A model generated the notes under the pieces. The model was given only the letters and a program-made list of their open reading frames with translations. It was not told the origin of the DNA and did no database searches. A program made the translations under genes and the position numbers. Positions 25,087-33,197 of a stretch of DNA of 64,000 nt are shown piece by piece. This DNA is from Carideicomes alvinocaridis (GTDB lineage Bacteria; Pseudomonadota; Alphaproteobacteria; Rhodobacterales; Rhodobacteraceae): contig SRJI02000001.1 of NCBI GenBank assembly GCA_005473895.2, positions 62,001 through 126,000 on the forward strand, in the 5' to 3' direction. Each line of letters opens with the position of its first letter. Position 1 is the stretch's first letter.

Positions 25087-25116
25087 ACCGTAGCCGATGG
25101 GGATTAATATCGTCAA
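25087..25116 (-). promoter_or_regulatory. Predicted promoter of the Liv-type importer operon
   Basis: Minus strand: TTGACG (25116-25111), an 18-bp spacer and TACGGT (25092-25087). The -35 lies in the TAATATCGTCAAC block (25105-25117) shared with 15841-15853. The leader to the ATG is about 130 nt, and I see no recognisable riboswitch in it. Confidence 0.45.
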
Positions 25117-25128
25117 CCTGATATTATA

Positions 25129-25144
25129 CATCATATATATGATG
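25129..25144. promoter_or_regulatory. Palindromic operator, site 3 of the predicted IclR regulon
   Basis: CATCAT-ATAT-ATGATG, a perfect 16-bp palindrome, upstream of the importer promoter. Same consensus as sites at 15864 and 19563, and same distance (31.5 bp, centre to block start) from the shared TAATATCGTCAAC block as site 1. Confidence 0.55.
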
Positions 25145-25595
25145 CTCGCGTCTCTGAGCCACCCTCGCCGCCCATCCCTTCAAAGGGTAATCTTCTGACT
25201 CCATGGCTGGGCGCTGGCCGGGACAAGGCCCACCGAACGCCGAAGTCCACGCAAATTGGGAGTTCTGTTTTTTCGGGGGGCGCCGCAGAGTTGGAATCCG
25301 CCCCTTTCTATGAGACGGCCTCCCGAACTCCTTGGCCCGAAATCCAATGCCCTGGTCCCCAGCCAACGGCAAAATCCGGCCGAAGCCGGATCGGGAGCAG
25401 GTAGCTTTCGCATGATTTTCCGGAACGATGACGACCGGCGGTCCTTGCAGCCGAGGGGCGACTGCATCGCTTGCGACGTGCCGTGGTCCTCGGACGCGAG
25501 CTTCCGCCAGTGCGGCACGTTCGTCCGGGCCTCCGCCACAATCCGGGCCGCGACCTCGGGAGCCGGCCGGCATCACGACGCGGCAACCCCGGAGC
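25145..25595. other. Intergenic stretch without a supported gene
   Basis: About 450 bp between the importer operator and the dioxygenase reductase gene. It is somewhat less GC-rich than its surroundings. A minus-strand frame of 119 codons (25180-25539) has no recognisable domain, no convincing ribosome binding site and unusual composition (many W, R, P, S). A decayed gene or mobile-element remnant is possible, but I cannot name one. Confidence 0.5.
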
Positions 25596-26585
25596 CTAAC
25601 TCTCGAGGAATTTCTCCGCGAAGGTCCGGCTGGCCGGATGGCCCGCTTCGCTCAGCCAGGCGCGGGCGGCGTCGATCATCGGGGGCGGGCCGCAGAGATA
25701 GACATCCGTCTGCTCGCCGATCAGTTCCGCGTCGAACAGGTCGGTGACGAACCCCGTCCGCTCCTCGCCCTCCACCGCGATCGTGCGCACCTCGAGCGGG
25801 AGCGTCTCTGCCAGTTCCGCCAGCCGCTCGGCGCCGAAGCGTTCGTCCGGGGTGTTGGTACCGTAAAGCAGCGTCACCGCCTCGGGCTTCTCCTCTCCGC
25901 GCGCCAGCTCGCCGAGGATCGACAGCATGGGGGCCAGCCCCGTGCCGCCCGCGACCAGCACGATCCGGCCGCCGGGGCGGCGCAGGTAGAACTGGCCCAG
26001 CGGCGCGCCTAGCTGCGTCTCCTCGCCCGTCGGATCGCCCGACAGCCAGCCGGTCATCGCACCGCCCTCCAGCCGCCGCACGAAGAATTCGAGCTCCTCC
26101 TCCCCCGGAAGGCTCGCGAAGGAATAGGAGCGCTGCGCGTCCTGCCCCGGCACGGTGATGTTGAGATACTGCCCCGGCAGGAAGGCCACCGGCGCCTCGG
26201 GCCGGATCCGCAGGCGCCAGACGTCGCGGGCCGCTTCCGACACTTCGGTCACCGTGCCCCTAACCGGCCCCGCCGCGTCCACGTCGATCAGCGAGGCGGC
26301 ATAGGGGAAATCCACCACGCAATCGGAATGCGGCTTCATCCGGCAGGCCAGCACGCCACCCTCGGCCTCTTCTTCCGGGGTCAGCGCATCGTCCGAGAAA
26401 TCGTCCAGCTCGAAGCTGCCCGAGAGGCAGATCGCGCGGCATGTGGCGCAGGCGCCTTCGCGGCAATCGGTCTGGATCGGCACGTTCTGGCGCGCGGCCG
26501 CCTGGTAGACGGTCTCGCCCTCGTTGGCGGTGACCCGGATGCTGGTGCCGTCCTCGAAGACGAGGGTGAGGTTATGTGCGGTCAT
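25596..26585 (-). CDS. Ring-hydroxylating dioxygenase reductase, BenC/AntC type
   Basis: 329-aa electron-transfer component (NADH to FAD to [2Fe-2S] to oxygenase). The plant-type ferredoxin domain is N-terminal, with cluster ligands Cys41, Cys46, Cys49 and Cys81. The FAD-binding RSYSFAS and the NAD-binding GGTGLAPM and YLCGPPPM follow. This order (ferredoxin first) is that of benzoate and anthranilate 1,2-dioxygenase reductases, unlike the reductase at 35440-36408. It is 9 bp after the alcohol dehydrogenase gene, at the end of the operon oxygenase alpha, beta, dehydrogenase, reductase. Confidence 0.92.
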   Translation of the reverse strand: MTAHNLTLVFEDGTSIRVTANEGETVYQAAARQNVPIQTDCREGACATCRAICLSGSFELDDFSDDALTPEEEAEGGVLACRMKPHSDCVVDFPYAASLIDVDAAGPVRGTVTEVSEAARDVWRLRIRPEAPVAFLPGQYLNITVPGQDAQRSYSFASLPGEEELEFFVRRLEGGAMTGWLSGDPTGEETQLGAPLGQFYLRRPGGRIVLVAGGTGLAPMLSILGELARGEEKPEAVTLLYGTNTPDERFGAERLAELAETLPLEVRTIAVEGEERTGFVTDLFDAELIGEQTDVYLCGPPPMIDAARAWLSEAGHPASRTFAEKFLES

Positions 26586-26594
26586 GGCCTGCTC

Positions 26595-27629
26595 TTACTG
26601 TGGAATGAGAAGCGGTTTCAGCGCCTCGCCCGCGAGGATCAGCTCGAACCCGCGGATGCCTTCGGAGAGGGGCAGCTCGTGGCTCACCACCGGTTTCAGG
26701 TTCAGCTTGCCGCTCTGCCGGAGGGACCAGAGCCGGTCCCAGCTGTCCCAGATGCGGCGGCCGTGGATGTTGTGAATGACCGGGCATTGCAGCAGCCAGC
26801 GGGTCAGATCGATCTCGATCGGCCGGGGCGGCGCGCCCACCAGGCGGAAGTCGCCGCCCTTGGACAGCGCGTCCAGCGCGGCGCGGAAGCCCGGCTCGGT
26901 GCCGGAGAACTCGATCGAGACCTCCACCCCGTTGCCGCCGGTCAGCGCCTTCGCCTCCTCGGCCACGTCATGGCGCGTCGGGTCGATCAGGTCGTCGGCC
27001 CCCATCTCGCCCGCCACCTTCAGCCGCAGCGGGTTGGGGTCCACGGCGATCACCTTCGTCGCCCCGAGCGCCTTGGCGACGTTCACCGCCATTAGCCCGA
27101 TCGGGCCGCAGCCGCTGATCAGCACCGGCAGCCCCTCGACGCCGCGGCCCTCGCAACAGGCATGGACGGCGATGCCCAGCGGCTCGAACAGCGCGGCCTC
27201 GCGGTGCGGGATCGGCTCGGGGTGTTTCCAGGCGATGCATTCGGGCACGACGACATACCGGGCAAAGCAGCCGTCGATGTCGATGCCGGGATATTGCGTC
27301 GAGACGCAGAGATGCGCGCGGTCGCTGCGACACTGGTGACAGGTGCCGCAATAGATGTGGCTTTCCAGCGAGACGTGATCGCCCGCCGTCACGCGGGTCA
27401 CGCCCTCGCCGGTCTCGACCACCACGCCGCTCGCCTCGTGGCCCAGCACGCGCGGCAGCGCCATCCGCCGGGCCATGCGCGGGGCCCATTTGTAGATCTG
27501 GATGTCGGTGCCGCAGATGCCGCTGGCCTCGACCCGCAGCAGGATCTCGCCCGGGCCCGGCCGGGGCTCTTCCTTGTCGCGCATGGCGAGCCCGCCCTCG
27601 CCGGGCGTCGTCTTGGATAGAACCTGCAT
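26595..27629 (-). CDS. Zinc-dependent alcohol dehydrogenase (MDR family)
   Basis: 344-aa medium-chain dehydrogenase/reductase. Catalytic zinc ligands are visible as Cys39 (GICGTD) and His64-Glu65 (LGHEASG); a structural zinc site reads CGTCHQCRSDRAHLC. The Rossmann motif GCGPIG follows. It sits between the dioxygenase beta subunit and the reductase, where benzoate operons carry the short-chain dehydrogenase BenD, so it may oxidise the cis-dihydrodiol carboxylate. Alternatively it handles a side-chain alcohol. Reaction inferred from position only. Confidence 0.9.
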   Translation of the reverse strand: MQVLSKTTPGEGGLAMRDKEEPRPGPGEILLRVEASGICGTDIQIYKWAPRMARRMALPRVLGHEASGVVVETGEGVTRVTAGDHVSLESHIYCGTCHQCRSDRAHLCVSTQYPGIDIDGCFARYVVVPECIAWKHPEPIPHREAALFEPLGIAVHACCEGRGVEGLPVLISGCGPIGLMAVNVAKALGATKVIAVDPNPLRLKVAGEMGADDLIDPTRHDVAEEAKALTGGNGVEVSIEFSGTEPGFRAALDALSKGGDFRLVGAPPRPIEIDLTRWLLQCPVIHNIHGRRIWDSWDRLWSLRQSGKLNLKPVVSHELPLSEGIRGFELILAGEALKPLLIPQ

Positions 27630-27635
27630 GGCGCC

Positions 27636-28172
27636 TCAGATCTGGTAGATGTCGATTGTGCCGTCGATCATGGATTCCAGCAGCGCGATCTTCTTCTGCC
27701 GGATCTTCAGACCGTCCTCGGTGCGGGCGAAGTCGAAATCGTACCAGCCGCCGCGCACCATCTTGCCCCGCCGCGCATCCATGGACAGCACGGTCCACTT
27801 GGCAGAGGCCTGGACCGAGGAGGCGTCCTGCCCGGTGATCCGCACGCTGCCGATCACGTGCGAGGTCCGCGCCAGCGGCAGCGACGCATAGGAGTCCCGG
27901 GAGGTGATGCGGAACAGCCGCGCCTCCAGACCCGCCTTGCCCTTGAGGTAGATCGTGTTGATCTCGGTCTCCGGGTCGTCGATCATGTTCTCCTCGTCCG
28001 CCCAGGACGGCACCCAGAAGATGCAATCCTCGGTGTAGAGGTCGGTCCATTCCTTCCAGCGCTGGCGGTCGAGGATGTCCGCCTCCAGGTAGATCAGGTC
28101 GCGCACTTCGGCTTCCAGCATCAGGTCGCGCTCGGCTCCGCTCACGGCCGCTCTTTCGATCACGTCGGTCAT
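27636..28172 (-). CDS. Aromatic ring-hydroxylating dioxygenase, small (beta) subunit
   Basis: 178-aa structural beta subunit of an alpha3beta3-type dioxygenase. It has the cystatin/NTF2-like pattern EADILDRQRWKEWTDLYTED, then CIFWVPSW, with VRGGWYDFDFARTEDGLKI near the C-terminus. The ATG at 28172 overlaps the alpha-subunit stop (ATGA) and has a GGGGGGAG site; the longer frame to 28196 lies inside the alpha gene. Closest in layout to BenB/AntB. It does not carry metal centres itself. Confidence 0.92.
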   Translation of the reverse strand: MTDVIERAAVSGAERDLMLEAEVRDLIYLEADILDRQRWKEWTDLYTEDCIFWVPSWADEENMIDDPETEINTIYLKGKAGLEARLFRITSRDSYASLPLARTSHVIGSVRITGQDASSVQASAKWTVLSMDARRGKMVRGGWYDFDFARTEDGLKIRQKKIALLESMIDGTIDIYQI

Positions 28173-29479
28173 GCTCCCCCCAGATCCTCGTTCCAACGGC
28201 GGTAGAAGCCGTAATACAGCGTTTCGTTTTCCCAGTTCGGGTTGCTGGAGACCGGGTTGAGGCCCAGCTCCTTCGCGGTCTCGTCCGGGCCCTCGACCAT
28301 CACGGAGCGGCCGCGGTCCACGTGGCTGTAGGGCATGTTCGTCGCCATGGATCCGCGCTGCACATCCTCGAGCGCGGCCATGTCGTCCGGCGTCGCCATG
28401 CCGGTGACCATGTAGAAATCCTCGAACTTGCGGACCCGGGCGATCCGCGCCTCCCGCGGCTCGCCCTTCGGCGCGATGCAGTAGACGCGCGCCTCGGTCC
28501 GGTCCGGGGCGATCGGGATCAGCACCCGGATCTGCGTGGAGGGCTGGTCCATCAAATGCACGTTCGGATAGACGAAGAGGTTCCGGCCCCGGCCGGCCAT
28601 CCAGTCGATCGTCTTCTCGTCGAACCGCTCGCGCAGCTGGTCCAGCGAGGCCGAGAGCGGCGCCGCGCCCAGGTCGGAGCGCTTGGCCCAGATCAGCATG
28701 TGGCCCATGCCGATATCGTAGCTGCCGGTTTCCACCTTGCCGGCGATCCGACCGGATTCGGTCTTGGCCATGCCCTCGGCGGGCGCCATGGATTCACGCT
28801 TGGCCATCGCCCCGGCAAAGACGCGGTGCACGGTCGAGACGTGGTAGCCGTCCACCCCGTTCTCGGCCTGCAGCTTCCAGTTGCCGCGGATCAGGTAGGT
28901 CTGGCCGCCGCGGACCACCTCCATCCCCTCTGGCGACTGCTCGGCCAGGAGGTCGATAAACACCTTGGACTCGCCCAGGTGCTCTTCGAGCGAGGGGCAG
29001 TCGTCGGTGAGCGAGCCGTAGATGAAGCCCTTGTAGCTCTGGACCTTGGCGATGGGCTGGAGCGAGAATTTCGACTTGTCCACGCCATCCGGCCAGCCGA
29101 CCTTTTCGGTCTTGATCTTGGTGCAGCGTCCTTCCGTGTTGAAGCACCAGCCATGGAAGCGGCAGGTCAGCGTTCGGGCATTGCCGCGGCGCTGCGGGGT
29201 CAGGACGGCGCCGCGATGCGCGCAGGCATTGATGAAGGCGTTGATCTTTCCTTCCTTGCCGCGATGCACGTAGACCGGCTGCCGGCCCATCTGCGTCGAG
29301 TAATAGTCGCCCTCGTTCTCGACCTGGCTCTCGTGGCAGAGGTAAAGCCATCCCCGCTCGAAGATCCGCTCCATCTCCAGGTCGAAGATCTCCTGCTGCG
29401 TGAACGCGCTGCGGTTCAGGTCGAAGACGCCGCCCTCGTCCCTCACCAGCGGGCGCGCATCCGTGCCGTCCTTAGCCAT
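28169..29479 (-). CDS. Aromatic ring-hydroxylating dioxygenase, large (alpha) subunit, benzoate/anthranilate type
   Basis: 436-aa oxygenase subunit. The Rieske [2Fe-2S] site has Cys86 and His88 (CAHRG) with Cys106 and His109 (CRFHGW). The mononuclear iron motif ENGVDGYHVSTVH gives Asp210, His213 and His218. The order FERGWLYLCHESQ, GRQPVYV, QSPEGMEVVRGG and GNWKLQAENG closely follows BenA/AntA. GGGAGG precedes the ATG at 29479. Expected to dihydroxylate a benzoate- or anthranilate-like acid; phthalate isomers or substituted benzoates cannot be excluded. First gene of a four-gene operon, divergent in control from two GntR regulators upstream. Confidence 0.93.
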   Translation of the reverse strand: MAKDGTDARPLVRDEGGVFDLNRSAFTQQEIFDLEMERIFERGWLYLCHESQVENEGDYYSTQMGRQPVYVHRGKEGKINAFINACAHRGAVLTPQRRGNARTLTCRFHGWCFNTEGRCTKIKTEKVGWPDGVDKSKFSLQPIAKVQSYKGFIYGSLTDDCPSLEEHLGESKVFIDLLAEQSPEGMEVVRGGQTYLIRGNWKLQAENGVDGYHVSTVHRVFAGAMAKRESMAPAEGMAKTESGRIAGKVETGSYDIGMGHMLIWAKRSDLGAAPLSASLDQLRERFDEKTIDWMAGRGRNLFVYPNVHLMDQPSTQIRVLIPIAPDRTEARVYCIAPKGEPREARIARVRKFEDFYMVTGMATPDDMAALEDVQRGSMATNMPYSHVDRGRSVMVEGPDETAKELGLNPVSSNPNWENETLYYGFYRRWNEDLGGA

Positions 29480-29551
29480 GGCTCAATCCTCCCAATACGT
29501 CACCGGACCTGCAGGCCAGTAGAGGCCCTGCATTACCGCCTCATCAGACAA

Positions 29552-29573
29552 GACAACATTTTGTCGATATTTT
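29552..29573. promoter_or_regulatory. Possible GntR-type operator upstream of the dioxygenase operon
   Basis: Inverted repeat GACAA-CATT-TTGTC (29552-29565), overlapping TTTGTCGATATTTTCA. The latter nearly matches TTTATCGATATTTTTA at 34272-34287, upstream of the TAXI-TRAP receptor gene. Lies in the short gap between the alpha subunit and the GntR gene. Function inferred. Confidence 0.35.
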
Positions 29574-30307
29574 CAAGACTCATTATATCCCTCGACCACA
29601 CCGATCAGGCGCGCCTTGACGGTCTCGGTATGTTCGCGCAGACGCTCGATCGCCGCGGCCTCGTCCCGGGCCAGCGTGGCGTCCACCAGGCGCTGGTGTT
29701 CCTCGGCGAAGGTCTGGGTGTATTTCCCGCGCACCAGCAGCCGGTTGCCGTAGCGCTCCGACTGGTCGTAGAGCGAATCCACGAAGGCGAGGATGCGAGG
29801 CGAGTTGCAGGCCTGGATCAGCGCGCGGTGAAAGACCCGGTTCGCCATGTGCCAGCGCAGCGCCCACTCGAAGCTCTCGTCATCCGAATTGGCGTCGATG
29901 CGGCCGATCTGGTGCAGCGCGGCGACGATGCCCGCCTCCCAGTCCAGATCGCCCTGGCGGATGGCGAGCGACAGCGCATGGGTCTCCAGCACCATCCTCG
30001 TGTCCATCACGTCGCGGATATCCTCGGACGAGACCGGCGCGACGGAAAAGCCCCGCTTGGCGTCCGACACGATCAGCGTCTGCGCCACCAGCCGCGACAG
30101 CACCTCGCGCAGCGTCCCGGTCGAGACCTCGTAGGTCTCCGCCAGCCCGTGGATCGGCAGCCGCTCACCGGGGGCCAGCCGCCCCGAGAGGATGTCCTCG
30201 CGCAGGCGCTGCATGGTGACCTGGAGCCGGCCGAGCTCGGTCTCGGGATCCTGGGCGCCTGCCACGGCCGGCGCGGCATGGCCATATTGAAGATTGGACT
30301 TGTTCAT
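29573..30307 (-). CDS. GntR family (FCD) regulator 1 of the dioxygenase block
   Basis: 244-aa regulator. The N-terminal winged helix (about residues 28-95) includes YEVSTGTLREVLSRLV and a wing segment KRGFSVAPV. The C-terminal FCD helical domain has the metal-binding-type pattern with FHRALIQACNSPRI. It lies just upstream of, and in the same direction as, the dioxygenase operon, and faces a second, similar GntR gene at 30421. AAGGGTG precedes the ATG at 30307. Likely a repressor responding to the aromatic acid or an intermediate; ligand unknown. Confidence 0.9.
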   Translation of the reverse strand: MNKSNLQYGHAAPAVAGAQDPETELGRLQVTMQRLREDILSGRLAPGERLPIHGLAETYEVSTGTLREVLSRLVAQTLIVSDAKRGFSVAPVSSEDIRDVMDTRMVLETHALSLAIRQGDLDWEAGIVAALHQIGRIDANSDDESFEWALRWHMANRVFHRALIQACNSPRILAFVDSLYDQSERYGNRLLVRGKYTQTFAEEHQRLVDATLARDEAAAIERLREHTETVKARLIGVVEGYNES

Positions 30308-30420
30308 CTGGACACCCTTCCATGCAATTCCCGCGATAAGGGACGTTTTTCGTCGCTTCGACTGGAAGCTGTGCGTCTTATCGCATATTCACTGGCGCGG
30401 ATATCAACCGCAGGTGAAAC

Positions 30421-31140
30421 GTGAAGGAAAGCCGCTCGACCGCGCCCAGCCGGGACGAAGACCGCGCGCCCGAGGCGACGCGGTCGGAACATGCGTTCCG
30501 CCGCATCCGGCACGACATCCTGCAGGGCGAGCTGCAACCCGGCGAGAAGCTCAAGATCGAGGCGCTGCGCAACCGGTACGAGATCGGTCCCACGCCGATT
30601 CGAGAAGCGCTGTCGCGTCTCGCCTCCAGCGGGCTGGTGCTTCAGGACATGCAGCGCGGCTTTCGCGTGGCGCCGATGTCGGTGGAAGAGCTGGAGGACA
30701 TCAGCGCCGTCCGCCAGATGGCCGAGACCGAGGCGCTGGCCCTGTCGATCAGCCACGGCGACGCCGCCTGGGAATCCGAGGTGGTCCGCACCTTCTACAA
30801 GCTGGCCCGGATCGAGAGCGACCTGATCGCCGGCAAGGGCCATCCGGCGGAATTGTGGGACGACCACAACCGCGACTTCCACACCGCGCTGATCTCGGCC
30901 GCGCAGTCGCCCTGGCTGCAACGGATCTGCCGCCAGCTCAACGAGCACCAGGAACGCTATCGCCGGGTGTCTCTGCGCGCCGCCTCGATCGCCGATTACG
31001 AACGCCTGCACCAGGAGCACCGGGCGATCCACGACGCGGCGCTCGACCGGGACGCGGCCAGGGCGACGGCGATGCTGCGCGAGCACATCGCGCGCACGAC
31101 GGCGAGCATCCGCAGCGCCTGGCTCGAACGGGCGGAGTGA
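30421..31140 (+). CDS. GntR family (FCD) regulator 2 of the dioxygenase block
   Basis: 239-aa FCD-type GntR regulator divergent from the one at 29573. The HTH reads YEIGPTPIREALSRLASSGLV, followed by the wing MQRGFRVAPMS. The FCD part contains HNRDFHTALISAAQSPWLQ and HRAIHDAALDRD, with histidines typical of the metal-binding effector site. It starts with GTG at 30421 after AGGTG. The 113-bp divergent gap contains TTATCGCATATTCA (30378-30391), loosely like the motif at 29560. Shares strong resemblance with its partner and may control the TAXI-TRAP operon that converges on it. Confidence 0.88.
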   Translation: MKESRSTAPSRDEDRAPEATRSEHAFRRIRHDILQGELQPGEKLKIEALRNRYEIGPTPIREALSRLASSGLVLQDMQRGFRVAPMSVEELEDISAVRQMAETEALALSISHGDAAWESEVVRTFYKLARIESDLIAGKGHPAELWDDHNRDFHTALISAAQSPWLQRICRQLNEHQERYRRVSLRAASIADYERLHQEHRAIHDAALDRDAARATAMLREHIARTTASIRSAWLERAE

Positions 31141-31166
31141 CCGCTCCGCCAGTGGCGCGGGCCTGC

Positions 31167-33110
31167 TCACTCCGCCGCTTCCGGCGTGACGGCGACCGGC
31201 TCGCGATGCCGGGTCGCCACGGCCATGGCGGCCACCGCGACGCAGATCGCCAGGCCGATCCAGTCGAGGTTCCCGGCCCAGGCGGAATGCGTCAGCGCAC
31301 CGTCGGGCGCCAGCATCATCAGTCCGCCCGCCGCGGCCAGCAGGCGCAGCCCCGCCCCGAGCGGCCGCATCAGGTAGCCCTCCACCGCGGCGGCGAAGAA
31401 GATGCAGCCCAGCCCCCCGGTGCCGAGCGTCCGGATCGTCGTGCCCAGCGGCGCGTCCTGCATCAGCAGCACCGGCGAGGCCACGAAGAGGAACGGCACC
31501 ACGAAGGCCACCGCCCCCAGCTTGGCCGATTGCCAGCCGGTGCGCATCAGCGGCGCGCGCGCCACGGAGGCCGCGGCAAAGGCCGCCAGGCAGACCGGCG
31601 GCGTGATCATCGACAGCACGCCGAAATACAGCAGGAAGAGATGCGCCGCCATCGGGTCGATCCCGCCCCGCGTCAGGGCCGGCGCGATCAGCGCGGCCAG
31701 CAGAACGTAGACCGCGGTGGTGGGCATCCCCATCCCGAAGATGATCGCCGTGATGGCCGAGGCCAGCAGCAACAGCGCGATGCTCGACCCGCTCGCCTCC
31801 AGGATGCCCAGCCCGAGCGAAAAGCTCAGCCCGGTGATCGACAGGATACCGATGATCAGCCCGGCCACCGCCGTCACGGTGAGCACGTCGAGCAGCGCGC
31901 GCCCGGTGCTCAGCAGCATGTCCAGCATGGCCCCGAGCGTCATCTGGCGCGGGTTGTAGACCACCCCGGCCAACAGCACGCCGCAGATGCTCCAGAGTGC
32001 GGCGAGCTCGGGGCGCATCCGCTCGAAGAACAGCAGGTAGATCAGCAGGAAGATCGGGATCAGGAACATCCAGTAGGTGCGCAGCGTGCGCCGCACGCTC
32101 GGCCGCTCGGCCCGCGGCAGCGGCTCCAGCCCCAGCTTGAGCGCGTGCAGGTGGACCTGCAGAAAGACCGCCAGGTAGAACAGCAGCGCCGGCACCAGCC
32201 CGGCCAGCGCCACCTCGGCATAGCTCACGCCCAGCGTGTCGGCCATGATGAAGGCCGCGGCCCCCATCACCGGCGGCAGAAGCTGCCCGCCGGTGGAAGC
32301 GACGGCCTCGACCGCGCCGGCCTGGGTGCGGGAAAAGCCGCCCTTGCGCATCAGCGGGATGGTGACGATCCCGGTGGTGACGACGTTGGCCACCGCGCTG
32401 CCCGAGACCGAGCCGAAGAGCGAGGAGGCCACGATCGACGCCTTGGCCGACCCGCCACGAAACCGGCCCATGGTGGCGAGCGACAGGTCGATGAACAGGT
32501 CCCCGCCGCCGAACTTGAACAGCGCGGTCCCCAGCAGGACATAGGGCACGACCACGCTCACCACGACGCTCAGCGCGGTGCCGAGGATGCCGGAGCTGTC
32601 GAGGAAGAGGTAGCCCAGAAGGAAGTCGAACTCGGGCGCCTGCCCGCCCAGGAAGCCGGGCAACTGGTCGGCCACCATGGCATAGGCGAAGAAGACGCCG
32701 GCCAGGATCGCCAGCACCCAGCCCGAGATGATGGTGGTCACCACGACGAGCACCGCGATGCCCGCGGCGGCGAGCGCCAGGTTGATCATATATTCCGGGC
32801 CGAAGCCCAGGTAGCCGACGGCCACGAGATGCTCGTATTCCAGCGCCGCGCGGCCGCAGGCCAGCAGTGCCAGGGCCGCCATCACCAGGCAGGCGACCCG
32901 CCCGGCATCACCGAAGCGCAGGCCCTCCCGCGATCCGATCTGAGCCGCGCCGCCCGCCACCGCGAAGCCGAGGATGGCAAGTGTCGCCTGCTCCCGCCAG
33001 ATCGCGACGCCCAGCCGGGAGCCGAGGTCGAGCGTGAAGGCGATCCCGAGGATCGGGACACAGAACAAGAGCACCGCCGAAAGGACGCGGCAGACGGAGA
33101 TCAGGGACAT
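31167..33110 (-). CDS. TRAP transporter fused permease (4TM-12TM, TAXI-associated)
   Basis: 647-aa membrane protein in which the small and large TRAP permease parts are fused, the normal partner of TAXI receptors. Hydrophobic throughout, with the motifs FGSVSGSAVANVVTTGIVTI, RTQAGAVEAVASTGGQLLPP, GAAAFIMAD and FGMGMPTTAVYVL typical of the fused DctM domain. The ATG at 33110 has GGGAGGAA 5 bp upstream. It follows the TAXI receptor (33198-34199) across a gap holding a hairpin. Substrate probably a dicarboxylate or aromatic acid given the flanking oxygenase operons. Confidence 0.93.
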   Translation of the reverse strand: MSLISVCRVLSAVLLFCVPILGIAFTLDLGSRLGVAIWREQATLAILGFAVAGGAAQIGSREGLRFGDAGRVACLVMAALALLACGRAALEYEHLVAVGYLGFGPEYMINLALAAAGIAVLVVVTTIISGWVLAILAGVFFAYAMVADQLPGFLGGQAPEFDFLLGYLFLDSSGILGTALSVVVSVVVPYVLLGTALFKFGGGDLFIDLSLATMGRFRGGSAKASIVASSLFGSVSGSAVANVVTTGIVTIPLMRKGGFSRTQAGAVEAVASTGGQLLPPVMGAAAFIMADTLGVSYAEVALAGLVPALLFYLAVFLQVHLHALKLGLEPLPRAERPSVRRTLRTYWMFLIPIFLLIYLLFFERMRPELAALWSICGVLLAGVVYNPRQMTLGAMLDMLLSTGRALLDVLTVTAVAGLIIGILSITGLSFSLGLGILEASGSSIALLLLASAITAIIFGMGMPTTAVYVLLAALIAPALTRGGIDPMAAHLFLLYFGVLSMITPPVCLAAFAAASVARAPLMRTGWQSAKLGAVAFVVPFLFVASPVLLMQDAPLGTTIRTLGTGGLGCIFFAAAVEGYLMRPLGAGLRLLAAAGGLMMLAPDGALTHSAWAGNLDWIGLAICVAVAAMAVATRHREPVAVTPEAAE

Positions 33111-33141
33111 CGGTTCCTCCCGACAGGGCTGTGCCAGAGGC

Positions 33142-33171
33142 AAGGGCCATGACCCGGACGGGCTGGCCCTT
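33142..33171 (-). terminator. Intercistronic hairpin after the TAXI receptor gene
   Basis: AAGGGCCA (33142-33149) pairs with TGGCCCTT (33164-33171), with an inner CCCG-GA-CGGG stem. It starts about 26 nt after the receptor stop and has no T-run. Same position as the hairpins after the other receptor genes; probable differential-expression element. Confidence 0.5.
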
Positions 33172-33197
33172 ACCGGTATGCGTCACGAGAGCGCCGC

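Noticed and set aside
25180-25539. 119-codon minus-strand frame as a gene
   Set aside because: No ribosome binding site, no recognisable domain and atypical residue composition; kept only as an unexplained gap.
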